A stretch of 64,000 nucleotides of DNA from Heliocidaris erythrogramma (Eukaryota; Echinodermata; Echinoidea; Camarodonta; Echinometridae). Positions 31,031 through 41,554 of this stretch are shown here, one piece after another. The notes beneath the pieces were generated by a model. That model was not told the origin of the DNA. It searched no databases and saw only the letters and a list, made by a program, of their open reading frames with translations. Position 1 is the first letter of the stretch. Every line of letters starts with the position of its first letter. Both the position numbers and the translations under genes were made by a program. The stretch spans positions 1,510,823-1,574,822 of the forward strand of contig CM046869.1 in the NCBI GenBank assembly GCA_025617745.1, read 5' to 3'.

Positions 31031-31647
31031 TAAGTAGTTTTACTTTAGGCTGTTTCTAGACAAGATAGGCAGGGATATGTCGGGAGGAAGAAAACAGAAA
31101 TTATGAATTTTGCCGTGGGTCCTGTTCATCAAAGTACTCTGATACCGTTGCCAACTCTTTATCCTCTGCGATATGATTCTGTAGTGTCCTCCTATGGTGA
31201 CTGAACAAATGGCATTCCCCTACATTCCCCTACCCCTTACAAAGCTCGCAGGATCTTGAAGTACTTTGATTCAACGTAAATAATCTTCACGCGTAAGCGA
31301 TATCGATGATATCGCGAGATATTTGATGGTAACGTTTTTCACAGTGTGAAAGAATAATGCACGATCACTTGATGTCATTTTAGCAATAACATTGTCTACA
31401 TTCTTGAATCAGTCTTATAAATTGTACTCATTGCTACTTCTAAAACCAATTACCAATAGTGTAGTAAATGAACGCGAAAGCGTTATAATGGTTTATAAAA
31501 TGGATACAAGAATGTATCCAAGCAGATGCGCTGAAAGGAGTCACGTGTGCGCTCTTTATTTTTCGCTAACATGCACGGGAGTGCAAAAAGTGCGCAGCAA
31601 AAAGTGATAATGCACGGCTGAGATGGGAGTATGCGTACCGCTAGCGC
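31031..31647. other. Spacer right of the pogo-like element
   Basis: Mixed unique sequence. No supported gene. Confidence 0.4.
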
Positions 31648-31715
31648 CATAAGGGAAGACACTCCATTCACAATAAAGGCTTAAGTTACCTCAGTTTAAT
31701 GAGACAATGGTTAAC
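31648..31715. mobile_element. SINE 3' fragment (uninterrupted copy)
   Basis: GCCATAAGGGAAGACACTCC through CCTCAGTTTAATGAGACAAT is the same sequence as at 44020-44075 plus 44978-45000, but without the 902-bp insertion present there. It serves as an empty-site reference. Confidence 0.75.
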
Positions 31716-32329
31716 TTTCAATCGCGGCGCCGCTAAGGGGTGATTGCATATAAACGATCATATAGCATAACTTTGCCACAAGGTGGCAGCGTAAAACAAC
31801 CCAATGTAGAGTATTATAAAGTAACTCTAATCCAGTGGCGTGATATCCCTTATTTTTCCTTTCTTTTTTCTTTCCTATTCAAAAACAAAGTTGAGTAAAA
31901 CTCAAAGGCCAATGATTCACATCTCAAGATAACAATGAAGTACATAGATGGTATGATAAATAATTTCTCACAAGTTTACTTAATTGAGAAACAACAAAAG
32001 AGGTGATGCATGTACATGTATACATAATACATAATTATACATTAAAGTTGAAACTAAAAGAAAATAAAAATTTGTTCTTGAAATATATGTATGCCGAAGG
32101 GATGCGTCTGTAACAAACATACACATTAATGTAGATAATCTTAAAAAGCAAGCTGACCGGCACTATATTCTAATAAACATTAACCACATGTGACAATATG
32201 TTAAAATCAGACCACAATAAATCTAGACCTAATATTAAACCAACTGTTACATGTATATGTACTAATATGGCACCATTCCTATCACCTTCAACACAGTGAG
32301 GATCGAGTATACAAATACAGTTGCAGATC
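31716..32329. other. Non-coding AT-rich spacer
   Basis: No gene or repeat with recognisable termini. Confidence 0.4.
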
Positions 32330-32332
32330 GGC

Positions 32333-33445
32333 TTGTTACGTTTACACACGTCACGTTCACGTCACGTTCACGTCATATAATCATGTAACGTGATATTTTG
32401 TAGAAAAGGGACATCTAATCTATGAAGTGTTTGGTTACATAAACGCAACAATTCGTAGAAATACTATCAGTAAACCTCGATTAGTCACGTTTCATTAAGA
32501 AAATTACTCTAGGATGATCCTGGAGTAGAGACTAATTAATAATATCAGCAAATTGTTGCCGCAAATGGTTAAGTTGAAAAACAAACTTTTTAATATTTAA
32601 TTAAAAATCTTCAATGTTCCCCCATCTGTCCTGAATTCTTTCTTGGGATCGGGGGGGGGGGGGGGTCGAGGGTCAGTCCTGATTCTCTCTTCGGATCGTG
32701 TGGTGGTTGGGGGGGGGAGGGGGTCTGTGGGGCCTTTGCTGAGAGTGTGACGAGGGTCGGAGTCGTAACGCCGGGGCGGGGGGGGGGGGCACAGGGGGCA
32801 CATATCCCACCGTCGGTTGTCAAAAAAGGGGAGGGACAGAAAGAGGGGGATGAAAGAAGAGAAACATTTTAAAGAAAAGGAAAAATTAAATATAAATATC
32901 TTTTAGCAAATTAAGAAATAAGAAATTCATTAATGAGACGCATTCTATCTCTCACAATTTGATTGAACATCTTGATTATATGTTTAGTCCCTCATCCATT
33001 CCTGCATTTCATGCAAATGCGGGCTTGTGTCTCGATAAACGCTTTACAAATCGTCTTCTTGCCATTACAATAAAATATTTACAGTATTTACAGTATGTTC
33101 TTCTATCTTTGTAATATGTAATTATTTTTCTTTCTAATGAGTTTTGTGTATGTAAATATTTCTTTATGTTTATATACTTTGTAAAGCGCATTGCAGCGAC
33201 TGAAATTCGGGGCTTGGATATCGATAAACGATAATGACGTCATACTAGCCTCAATATCAGCCGTTGCAGGTTTCTTAAAACACTCACGTAACCTGACGTG
33301 AAAACGTGAGTATTCGTAGATTAGCCAGGGTCTAATCAACGAAACCACAGACATTACGATTCGTATATCAGATCGGGTATTTCTACGAAACTGCTCAAAA
33401 CGCGACGTGAACGTGACGTGAACGTGACGTGTGTAAACGTAACAA
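32333..33445. mobile_element. TIR element of about 1.1 kb with TGACGTGAACG-rich ends
   Basis: The left terminus TTGTTACGTTTACACACGTC then repeats CACGTTCACGT; the right terminus is its near-perfect reverse complement over about 42 bp. GGC flanks both sides (32330-32332 and 33446-33448), a possible 3-bp target duplication. The inside has no transposase, two long G runs (32649, 32780) and AT-rich filler. It is probably non-autonomous. Confidence 0.7.
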
Positions 33446-33448
33446 GGC

Positions 33449-34599
33449 TACGAATCATACCACAATCACTAATGTTCCCTGATATGAAAAATAAAACAAC
33501 AAAAAAACAAAAGAAGAGAACAAGTTGCTTTTCATTTCGATAGCAAGCTACTTACAAGGGAGAAAATTTGAGCAAGATTTAAGATCAGCTAGCAAGTACA
33601 TCAAAATAAACATACGTACAAGTACATATATGGGGGCTAAGCCCAGAAGTAGAAAAATGGATATGTAGCGCATCAAGTGTAACACATCAGTACGACCCAT
33701 ACAGTACGTAGCATAGCCAAAACAAAGACATGGATAAAATCAGAACTTCCTGCTCTGTCAGAACTATAAGAGAGCAAAAAGGTTGCACATGCTTAGTCGA
33801 AACATTATAATTCATGCCACCATAAATGAGTATGTACCATGAACATCCCTTCACAAAGAGCTTGTACCTGCTTAGCCAAAACAATATATATCATACCAAT
33901 AAAATGAGTATGTACCATGAACATCCCTCCACATAGATATAAATCATGAAAATGACACAGCACTGTGTAGGCAATAGTATCTGGAGTTTAATACAAGCGT
34001 AACGACATAGAAAAAAACAAGTCACAAAATACATGAGAAGAACTAAGTCTTCCCTGACATAAAACCATGTAATTTATAACCTTGCTTCCCTCACTATAGA
34101 GCGTAAGAAAAAATAAAAATGGATATCGACAAAATCACACATAAAAACATGAAAATATACACCGAAAATCATCTCGTATAGTACATAAAGCATTCATGTA
34201 CAACCCCCCCCCCCCTAATCTCCTGCCTGAAAGAAAATGACATAAAAAATGTAGATTAATCCGAGGTTACAGTGTACCGGAAAACATTGGAAACTATGGA
34301 GGGAACCAGACAATGCAATCATACAGGCAAGCTCAGTAGAGATTGTCAATAATACAAAAAGTCAATATGAGGTCAGCAGCAAATAAGGCAACTGAGCTGG
34401 ACGCCGTGCCCTGATTGATTGATTGTCTTTCTCACGATGTCGGGATCGGGGGCAGTACGCTGGCGTAACTGATGGCAACAAGGTGAAAACGCTTGCTGAA
34501 CCAATCCGGAGCGCGGTTAGGACGAGGTCTGCCCTTCGAGCCATAGGGGTGGCATGGTCGACTCCTTAGAGGGGATGCGATGTCACAGCCAAACATCAG
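33449..34599. other. Non-coding spacer
   Basis: Imperfect direct repeats near 33770-33935 share GAGTATGTACCATGAACATC and CTTAGCCAAAACA-like words. A C run lies at 34205. Nothing coding was recognised. Confidence 0.4.
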
Positions 34600-35340
34600 C
34601 ATGCAAGTGACCGGTGGTAGAACAGGAGATTCATCTCTTACCAGGGAACGGCCGGGCTCGATCTGCGAGAGATGCAGATGTGTCTACAGGGGTGGACAGT
34701 TCAGCATCTGGTGGACGACCAGGAGGGGTGTCGATCTTCACCGTATAAGGACGGTGACCTGCGAGAGCAAAGGTAGTGTTGACAGAGGCCGATGACCCAA
34801 CTGAAGTATCATGACAGCTATGACAAGGGAGGTCTTTGAACGTCATGTCACAGGGAAGAGAAGTTGTGTCGTCTCGTTGGCACATATCATAGTCCGGAGA
34901 GGGTATGATGGAAATACATGAGTCCTTGTAAAGGAATCCTGACAGCTGGTAAGAATTGTGTCCACAACTGCAGTATTGGATTGGTTGAACTCTCAGTAGA
35001 GCTGGTAGTAGTCTGTTAGGAACACTCGATATGAAAGGGGTGTAAATTAAGGGCCAGATTACCCTCAACAGCTAGCTGAGGTATAAGATTGACCTCATGC
35101 TTACATCTCAACCGGAAGAGAGACCAGGCTAACGTGTGGAGGCCCATAGGTGAATGCTAGACAATCACCGATACGAATCTGACGTTTCGCTGGTCGAAAG
35201 GTAACATCATGCATCTCCATGAAAGGAATGCCGGCTTGCACTTCTACGTCTAGAGTCTCAACTACCCACCCAGGAAAGAAAAACTCCTTGCCATGAAGTT
35301 CAAACAGAAGTTATGTCTCGCCAACAATACCTGAGGAAAA
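34600..35340 (-). pseudogene. LTR-retrotransposon remnant, protease-like region
   Basis: Minus-strand 35320-35160 reads ELHGKEFFFPGWVVETLDVE and PFMEMHDVTFRPAKRQIRIG, which resembles the retropepsin flank seen in invertebrate Ty3/gypsy-type polyproteins (AGxPFMxxxDxxxRPAKxxI). Further 5' on the plus axis (35068-34631) there is an open frame of 145 codons with no recognised domain and several stops before it. The fragment is short and decayed; the family is uncertain. Confidence 0.4.
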
Positions 35341-35603
35341 ATCATCAAGTTAGAGGGGGTCATTGTTCATAAAAGTATTTATTCAAGAATTCGCTCGCAG
35401 CCGATTAGGCTGACCTATGTTCTTTCGTTGTTTCCCCTTCTCATGTTTGTCCATCTTCATGCTTTCTCACCTGTCTTCTTCTCCTTCTTCAACCTATTCT
35501 ACGATTTCTCGCAACTATGCAGCACTCATACTCATTGTTCATGCATAAGCAATTGTTTGCTCAATTCACGATTTTACAGATTTCGTAATGACACGCCTGC
35601 TCT

Positions 35604-36403
35604 ATGGCTTCGCTGAATAACTTCCCCTTCCAACATTTAGATGACACCGGATTTTATGAATTATTTGCGCATGCGAACGATTTTCACCTGTACGATTTGC
35701 TCTATGACAACCAGATCGTGAATGCTTTAAACTCTAAAGTAAATGAATTACAATATATCGTAGATCCAAATGACCCTTTATTAGAATCAGTAACGTCTAG
35801 ATATTACACAGAAAATCAATTTGTTAACACTTTAAATCCACATCTTAAGGAATTCGCACTAGCACATTTTAATATTCGCAGCTTGAATAGGAATTCTGAA
35901 CATCTTAAAAAACTTCTAGAAAACCTCCGATTCAACCCATTAATTAATGGCCTGACAGAAACGTGGCTCACCGACATTCCAACTTCATTGCATCTTCTTC
36001 CCAATTATGAATTAGTCACGAATAGTAGGGTCAATAAAATGGGAGGTGGAGTGGCCTTATACATCCATACAAAATATAATTACATGAAAATCAAAGATTT
36101 GACCACATTGAATAACACAATGGAAACTCTCTTCATTGAAATCAACATAATGAGAAGTAAGAACATCATAATTAGAGTAATTTACAGACCTCCTCAATCC
36201 AATCCAAACGATTTTACTACATATTTTAATGAAATGCTATCGCTTCCGATCCGAAAAGATAAACAATGTTTCATATTGGGAGACTTTAATATTAATATGT
36301 TGCATTCTCATTCTAATTCGGTATCCCAAGATTTTCTCGAAATAATATTAAGTAATTCCTTTGCCCCCCATAGTAAAACCGACTCAAATAGCGGAGCAAT
36401 CAG
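35604..36403 (+). pseudogene. LINE endonuclease domain, N-terminal part
   Basis: From ATG at 35604, about 90 residues of unknown role precede the APE endonuclease: ALAHFNIRSLNRNSEHLKKL (catalytic Asn), LTETWL (catalytic Glu), MGGGVALYIHT, RVIYRPPQSNP and CFILGDFNINML (catalytic Asp/Asn). The frame is interrupted after SNSGAIS by a 970-bp transposon whose 9-bp target duplication is AGCAATCAG. The reading frame resumes beyond it. Confidence 0.88.
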
Positions 36404-37373
36404 TAGCCTTTAGCCAAGGCACTCGGTGCTGTTATTTCCCTAAACGCGCCTGAATACGAGGTGCGGTGCGTCAGCACTGAGGCCTTTACTAACCTGAGTG
36501 GTTGTTGTAGTTTATTTCTTTTGTTTTGTATTATATTTCCGTTCCCAAATCCGTAGATAATTAGATGCTAAGTAGCTTACCCAGAAAGCCGGCCAAACAC
36601 CCTTTCCAATCCGATGCACCAATCAGAGTAGACAATTCGAGAGAATTTTATGAATATTCATTATTAACATACATATTCATAAATAAAGTTTTGAGCGATC
36701 ATATCTCTGCCCGACGAACATGGCGAGCGGCGAAGAAGATCTCCTATCAAAGAGCCTTGAATATGCGGCTGAAAGGTTGAAATTTCATCTTTTAAGGAGT
36801 TACAATCAAAAGCTATAAGATCAGCATTGAAAGGGGAAGATGTATTTGTTAATCTTCCAACCGGTTATGGCAAATCTGCAATTTTTCAAGCCATTCCACT
36901 GTGCAAGGACTTCTTCGTGCGCACGGCCACAGTCGCTGCGAGCACACCATCCCCGTCGGCGTCTCCTACCGAAACTGCCCAGAGTTCGGCGGGAGGGACT
37001 ACTCGCACTGCACTGTCCATTGAAGTTTATCATTTCACCTCTCATTCTTTAATGAAGGATGAGGTATGTAATAATTTAATCGTAATTGTTGTGGACATGA
37101 CATAAAGAAATGATTGCAAGTTTTCTACACAATACATAATTTTACTAAGAAATCCAACCTTAATGGCAAGTTACGATTGGCCACGATAAAGATCGTCACT
37201 AGCTGATGTATATGTAAGACCCTCATGCATATGCAAATATATGATGAGCTCCGCAAGTTAGCAAAGGCCTCGCCGCTGACGCGGCTCGGTCCAGCGATCA
37301 CTGCTGTAAACGCAGTCTATTTTCAGACCCTGCTCGGCAGACAAGCAGCGCGCGAGGCCTTGTCCAAAGGCTA
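36404..37373 (+). mobile_element. 970-bp DNA transposon with 9-bp target duplication, carrying a RecQ helicase exon
   Basis: The ends are inverted repeats, TAGCCTTTAGCCAAGGC at the left and the reverse complement of TAGCCTTTGGACAAGGC at the right. AGCAATCAG is duplicated at 36395-36403 and 37374-37382. The host LINE frame proves the insertion (GAIS/ATLID). A 9-bp duplication suggests a MULE-like or related superfamily, but the transposase is absent and the family is undetermined. Confidence 0.85.
36719..37061 (+). pseudogene. RecQ-type helicase N-terminal exon
   Basis: MASGEEDLLSKSLEYAAERL opens at an ATG at 36719. After a one-frame shift near 36785, FKELQSKAIRSALKGEDVFV and NLPTGYGKSAIFQAIPL follow; GYGKS is the Walker A loop in the RecQ/superfamily-2 style. 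A Ser/Thr/Pro-rich segment (about 30 residues) follows and the exon seems to end at a GATGAG/GTATGT donor (37060). Later helicase motifs are absent. It looks like a captured or residual first exon, not a full helicase. Confidence 0.6.
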
Positions 37374-37666
37374 AGCAATCAGCCACTCTAATAGACAATA
37401 TTCTCACTAATGTTCAACCTCTCCCCGAATCCGTCATACTTCTATCTGATCTCACTGATCATTTTCCTGTTTTTTGTCATATGCATATGGCGAGTGATCA
37501 CTCAAAATGTTCGACAAGAGAAAAAGTACGAATTATAAATGAACTGAATTTGTCCTTGTTTAAAGATGGTTTAACGAATAATGACTAGACGGCAGTATTT
37601 AACTCGACCGGCGCTAACGAAGCGTTTAACGCTTTTATGAACACAATCATGTCGCACCTCACACGT
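37374..37666 (+). pseudogene. LINE endonuclease domain, C-terminal part
   Basis: The segment resumes with SATLIDNILTNVQPLPESVI and ILLSDLTDHFPVF, the closing SDH motif of APE endonucleases. NELNLSLFKDGLTNND follows with an in-frame TAG near 37587. It is cut at 37667 by the next transposon. Confidence 0.82.
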
Positions 37667-38219
37667 ATGTTCGTTGAATACACGACCAGTAGGCGCTTCG
37701 AGGGCGCCGACATTTTGACAGAATGTGCGGGCGCTGGCGCGAGATTATTTGCCGATTCTGCTTAATAAGGTCACATGAGGGCGCAAACAAAATGTTTTGT
37801 ATTTTACTTTCCAATGCTTAAAAAAATGGTTTAAAAATCCAAATTAAGTAGTTGAAATGGGTTAGGCATGTTATAGTTCAGGATGCGTGTGTTTCTGTGC
37901 CCAAACCTTCCATATAATAGATTTAAATCATCCATATCGCACATTTAAGCTCATTTCCCGATCATCATTCGTGAGGGAAGGTCATTAACATCTCCATTGT
38001 CATAATACTAAACATTAATACTCCATATTTCATGCAAGCAATTTTTTTTCACAAAGGGGCAAGATATTTGATTTCTAGGGATATTCACCATTCTGGGGGA
38101 GAGATTGTGCTAGAGGTATAGGATTCCTTTGGTCAGAACAGACATTTTTCATTCGGCGCACGTCTTTTGAATTAAACCCTTTTTATGTATCATGAGTGCA
38201 CGTAATTGTAATGCCAAAT

Positions 38220-38550
38220 GCATCGCCAATAAGAGATGAAGATGAGCCATCCCTCGTCAGAGAAGATGAGCCACCCCCTTCCGAGTGGAAAATGAGCCAA
38301 CCCTCATCAGAGATGAACCACCTCTCATCACAGATGAAGATGAGCCACCCCGCTTCAGAGTTGAAAATGAGCCACCTCTCCAAATAGAGGAAGATGAGCC
38401 ATCCCCCATCCGAGGTGAAGATGTGTCAACCCTCATCAGAGATGAAGATGGGCCAACCCTCATCAGAGATGGAGATAAACCACCCCTCATCACAGATGAA
38501 GATGAGCCAACCCTCATCAGAGATGGAGATAAGCCACCCCCCCCCCCTTG
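38220..38550. repeat. Minisatellite of about 27 bp
   Basis: Units resemble GATGAGCCAACCCTCATCAG with inserted AGATGAAGATG or AGATGGAGATAA. About 12 imperfect copies end in a C run at 38538. Translated frames are periodic on both strands and are not genes. Confidence 0.85.
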
Positions 38551-38635
38551 ACGGCATTCCCCTTGCCCAAAGCCCCAAATCATATGGCATATATTTTTTT
38601 CTTGACTTGATTTATCAACTCAATTACTCTTACTA

Positions 38636-38987
38636 ACTCCAGCTATGTACAATATTTAGATCTTGTGACCAAAAAGGCATTAGGCCTACTAGTATTATCC
38701 ACTACTCAGACACTAGATAGACCCTCGTGGAAACCCCAAATCTGAAGTCCAAAATTTTTGCTGATAAGGAGAAGAAATGGCTTATCTCCATCTCTGATGA
38801 GGGTTGGCTCATCTTCATCTGTGAAGTAATACAATAAAAGTTTTTTCTTCTCCTTATCAGCAAAAATTTTGGACTTCAGATTTGGGGTTTCCATGAGGGT
38901 CTATCTAGTGTCTGAGTAGTGGATAATACTAGTAGGCCTAATGCCTTTTTGGTCACAAGATCTAAATATTGTACATAGCTGGAGTTA
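38636..38987. repeat. Inverted repeat (foldback), arms about 145 bp
   Basis: Arms 38636-38780 and 38838-38987 are almost perfect reverse complements (for example CCAAAATTTTTGCTGATAAG). The 57-bp loop holds an inverted piece of the neighbouring minisatellite (CTCTGATGAGGGTTGGCTCA). Confidence 0.85.
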
Positions 38988-39896
38988 GAATAGATTGGAA
39001 GCAATCATATAATACTGATTTAAGTAATACTAGTACTAGTTGTAGGGAATCTATCTCGTCCATCAAATCGACTGTACAATTAAATATGTCTGTGGTGGGT
39101 GATCTGGCAAGTCTTGTTGTAGTTGTACGATCTATTTTCTCTCTCTCACTGTAATGATATATCTCTACCGTACATGTAGTTATATGTACGCTCTATGCCG
39201 CAGGTATGGAACGGTACGCAGTACCGTACCTGGCTGGATTGGTTTTGCCTTTTAAAAAAAACATGAAAGAGTCGATATCGAAATAAAAACATATATATTT
39301 TTAATAAACAACATTTGTATCCCATTGTTGCTCATTTTACAGCATGTAAAATACGGTATAGATATATGTAACGAACAGATACATGGTCAGCACACTTGAA
39401 CTTTTCTGAAAAATTAACTTGTTTTCCCGTGCTGGCTACGTCGATGTCGTACTTGCCCCTCGGCTAAAAATGGTGAAAATATCTAGATTACATATCCATC
39501 GATCACAGAAATAGGTCAGTTTAGTTTTTAAAAATTGCAAAAATAAAAATATTAGCCGATGAAAATGGGCACACAATTAATTCATGATTATTCATAAAGT
39601 TTTAAAACATTTATACATTCCAAAATTAAAGTTATTTTTGATATATTTATGTGATATAAGTTAGCTTCAATGAAAGAGCTTGATTCATACATTTTTATAA
39701 ATATTCATACATCTATGACATTTGTCGGGGCATTAATTGGCTGAATCATATTTCGAGGGGTGTATTGGCTCATTATCGCATGGAAGGTGGTAATTATAGA
39801 TGTAAGTCTGCCCGGCGGTGCTCACTGAACCGGTTCAGTGATTCCCTCATTAACATTTCAAAATGGCCCATCCCACGAAGTGAGCGGTGCAAACAT

Positions 39897-40397
39897 ACGT
39901 GCTCAATACACACATCCCCCTCCGTGAAAAGAATTGCTCCAGCTACAAAAAAAGTACCGAGAGCGCCTTGGCTCACAAAATCTTTATTGAAATCAATCAA
40001 CCGAAAAATAACATGTTTTATAAATCAAAAACCCATCCATCACTAAAGAAAAAGTATGAAAGCTGCAGGAACACTCTTACTCGTATTCTCCATCTAGAAA
40101 AAAAAAATTATTTTACAAATAAATTTAATGAACATAAAAACGACATTAAACAAACATGGAAAATTATCAACAACGTACTCACCTAAAGCTCAGATCTCAC
40201 AAATTGAACAAAGCGGTTCTGTCATTTCTGAACCTAACCGTCTAGCCGAAATTTTTAACACATACTTTGCAAACATTGGAGAAGACTTGGCCAAAAACAT
40301 TCCTCCTATAAATAAATCATTTCTCAATTATCTGGATAACCCAGTCTCAAACACGATATTTTTCACTCCCGTCACTGTTTGCGAAGGATTTAATATA
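39897..40397 (+). pseudogene. LINE linker between endonuclease and RT
   Basis: THIPLREK, then KKVPRAPWLTKSLLKSINRK in the next frame, then NNMFYKSKTHPSLKKKYESC in the first again, show two small frame disruptions. ISEPNRLAEIFNTYFANIGE leads toward the RT domain and is cut at TVCEGFNI by the third insertion. Confidence 0.8.
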
Positions 40398-41554
40398 GGT
40401 TTTCCCGGTCAATTTCGTAAGATCGTCAGTCAATTTCATTTTGCGTGCATTCAATTTCAAGGATTTAGGTCGCGCACAGCCGATTTGTAATTCAAATTCA
40501 TTTTCATATCATTCGAATTTGTATTTATGTCATTTGAATCTAAGTTTTTGTCAATCAAATTCGCACTAAATGCACCTAGTTCGCAAAACGTTCATTCAAT
40601 TTAGCAAAGAATGGCAAGGGAATTGCGCAATACTGTTATTCCAGCATTCAATTTCATTTCGGATCATTCAACTTAACACGTTGAGCATTCAAAATCAAAT
40701 GTAGTTCCAGTAAATTTTGTCAGTTGATAATTATTTGGTATTTTCATTCTTTCCTTATGAGTTTTCTGCACACATGGGTGTGTTTTTCTATAATCAATAA
40801 CATTCTTTTATTTTTCTTCTGATTTATTATTTTTAATTTATTTTCTTCTGATTTATCATCATTTTGAAATTTAGTTCTAGGAATTTTTGTTCTTCATTTC
40901 TAACGTTTATAGTGCCTGCAGAATTGCAGATTTTCTTGATTGATTTTTATTTTTTTTCATAATCTTGTTTTTTCATTTATTTTCTTGATTGATTTTTATT
41001 CTTTTTCATAATCTTTTTTTTTTCATTTATTTTCTTGATTGATTTTTATTCTTTTTCATAATCTGTTTTTTCATGTCTAACTATATATATATATATAGTG
41101 AGTGTGTCACTGTGTTGGCTGTCAATGTATACTCTGAAAAATGTTATTCATAACGTACATGTAGTTATCATGAATTATGTTATATATATAATGTTTCCTT
41201 TGTATAGTAGGCCTATGTCATGTTGGGCAATGTATCTCTTTATTTATAGATGAGCAAAAACACACAAACGCTAAATACATGCTAAATTGAATGAACTCAT
41301 TACGAATTCGAATGCCCACGTGCGAATTTGAATGCTCGAAAAGACGCTTCCAAGCGAGGTAGCGAATTTGAATGCTCTCCACGCATATTTGAATTTGAAT
41401 GATGTAAACGCTAAATGTTTTGACCGAAGTGCGAATTTGAATGACCTCAAAATGAATTTGAATGATAAATTTCATGGCACAGATCTTTTTCGCGAATTTG
41501 AATGACTCCCTTATCAAATTGAATGACAAATCTGCGAAATTGACCGGGAAAACC
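40398..41554. mobile_element. 1.16-kb DNA transposon with subterminal motif arrays
   Basis: The ends GGTTTTCCCGGTCAATTTCG (left) and its reverse complement (right) are perfect for 20 bp. TATA (or TA) flanks both sides at 40394-40397 and 41555-41558, and the LINE frame is restored across it (EGFNI/VFQIAEP). Both ends carry arrays of a CATTCAAATTCGC-type word, about nine on the left in one orientation and about eight on the right in the other. No transposase was found. Confidence 0.82.
40937..41075. repeat. Tandem repeat, about 50-bp unit, nearly three copies
   Basis: TTCTTGATTGATTTTTATTC then TTTTTCATAATCT plus a T run is repeated at about 40937, 40981 and 41032 in the centre of the 1.16-kb element. 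Confidence 0.85.

Larger units (their letters stand above)
37667..39896. mobile_element. 2.23-kb DNA transposon with ACGT target duplication
   Basis: ACGT lies at 37663-37666 and 39897-39900. The ends ATGTTCG... and ...CAAACAT are inverted, and further inside CGCTTCGAGGGCGCCGACAT at the left corresponds to CACTTCGTGGGATGGGCCAT (reverse complement) at the right, up to CATTTTGA. Inside are a minisatellite (38220-38550), a palindrome (38636-38987) and AT-rich filler. There is no transposase. The boundary is supported by the LINE protein on both sides, but the 4-bp duplication is short and palindromic. Confidence 0.6.

Noticed and set aside
32597-32823. Proline-rich minus frames
   Set aside because: They are produced by G runs in the interior of the 32333-33445 element.
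38183-38636. Open frames up to 108 codons on both strands
   Set aside because: They read through a 27-bp minisatellite; the unit length divisible by three keeps frames open.
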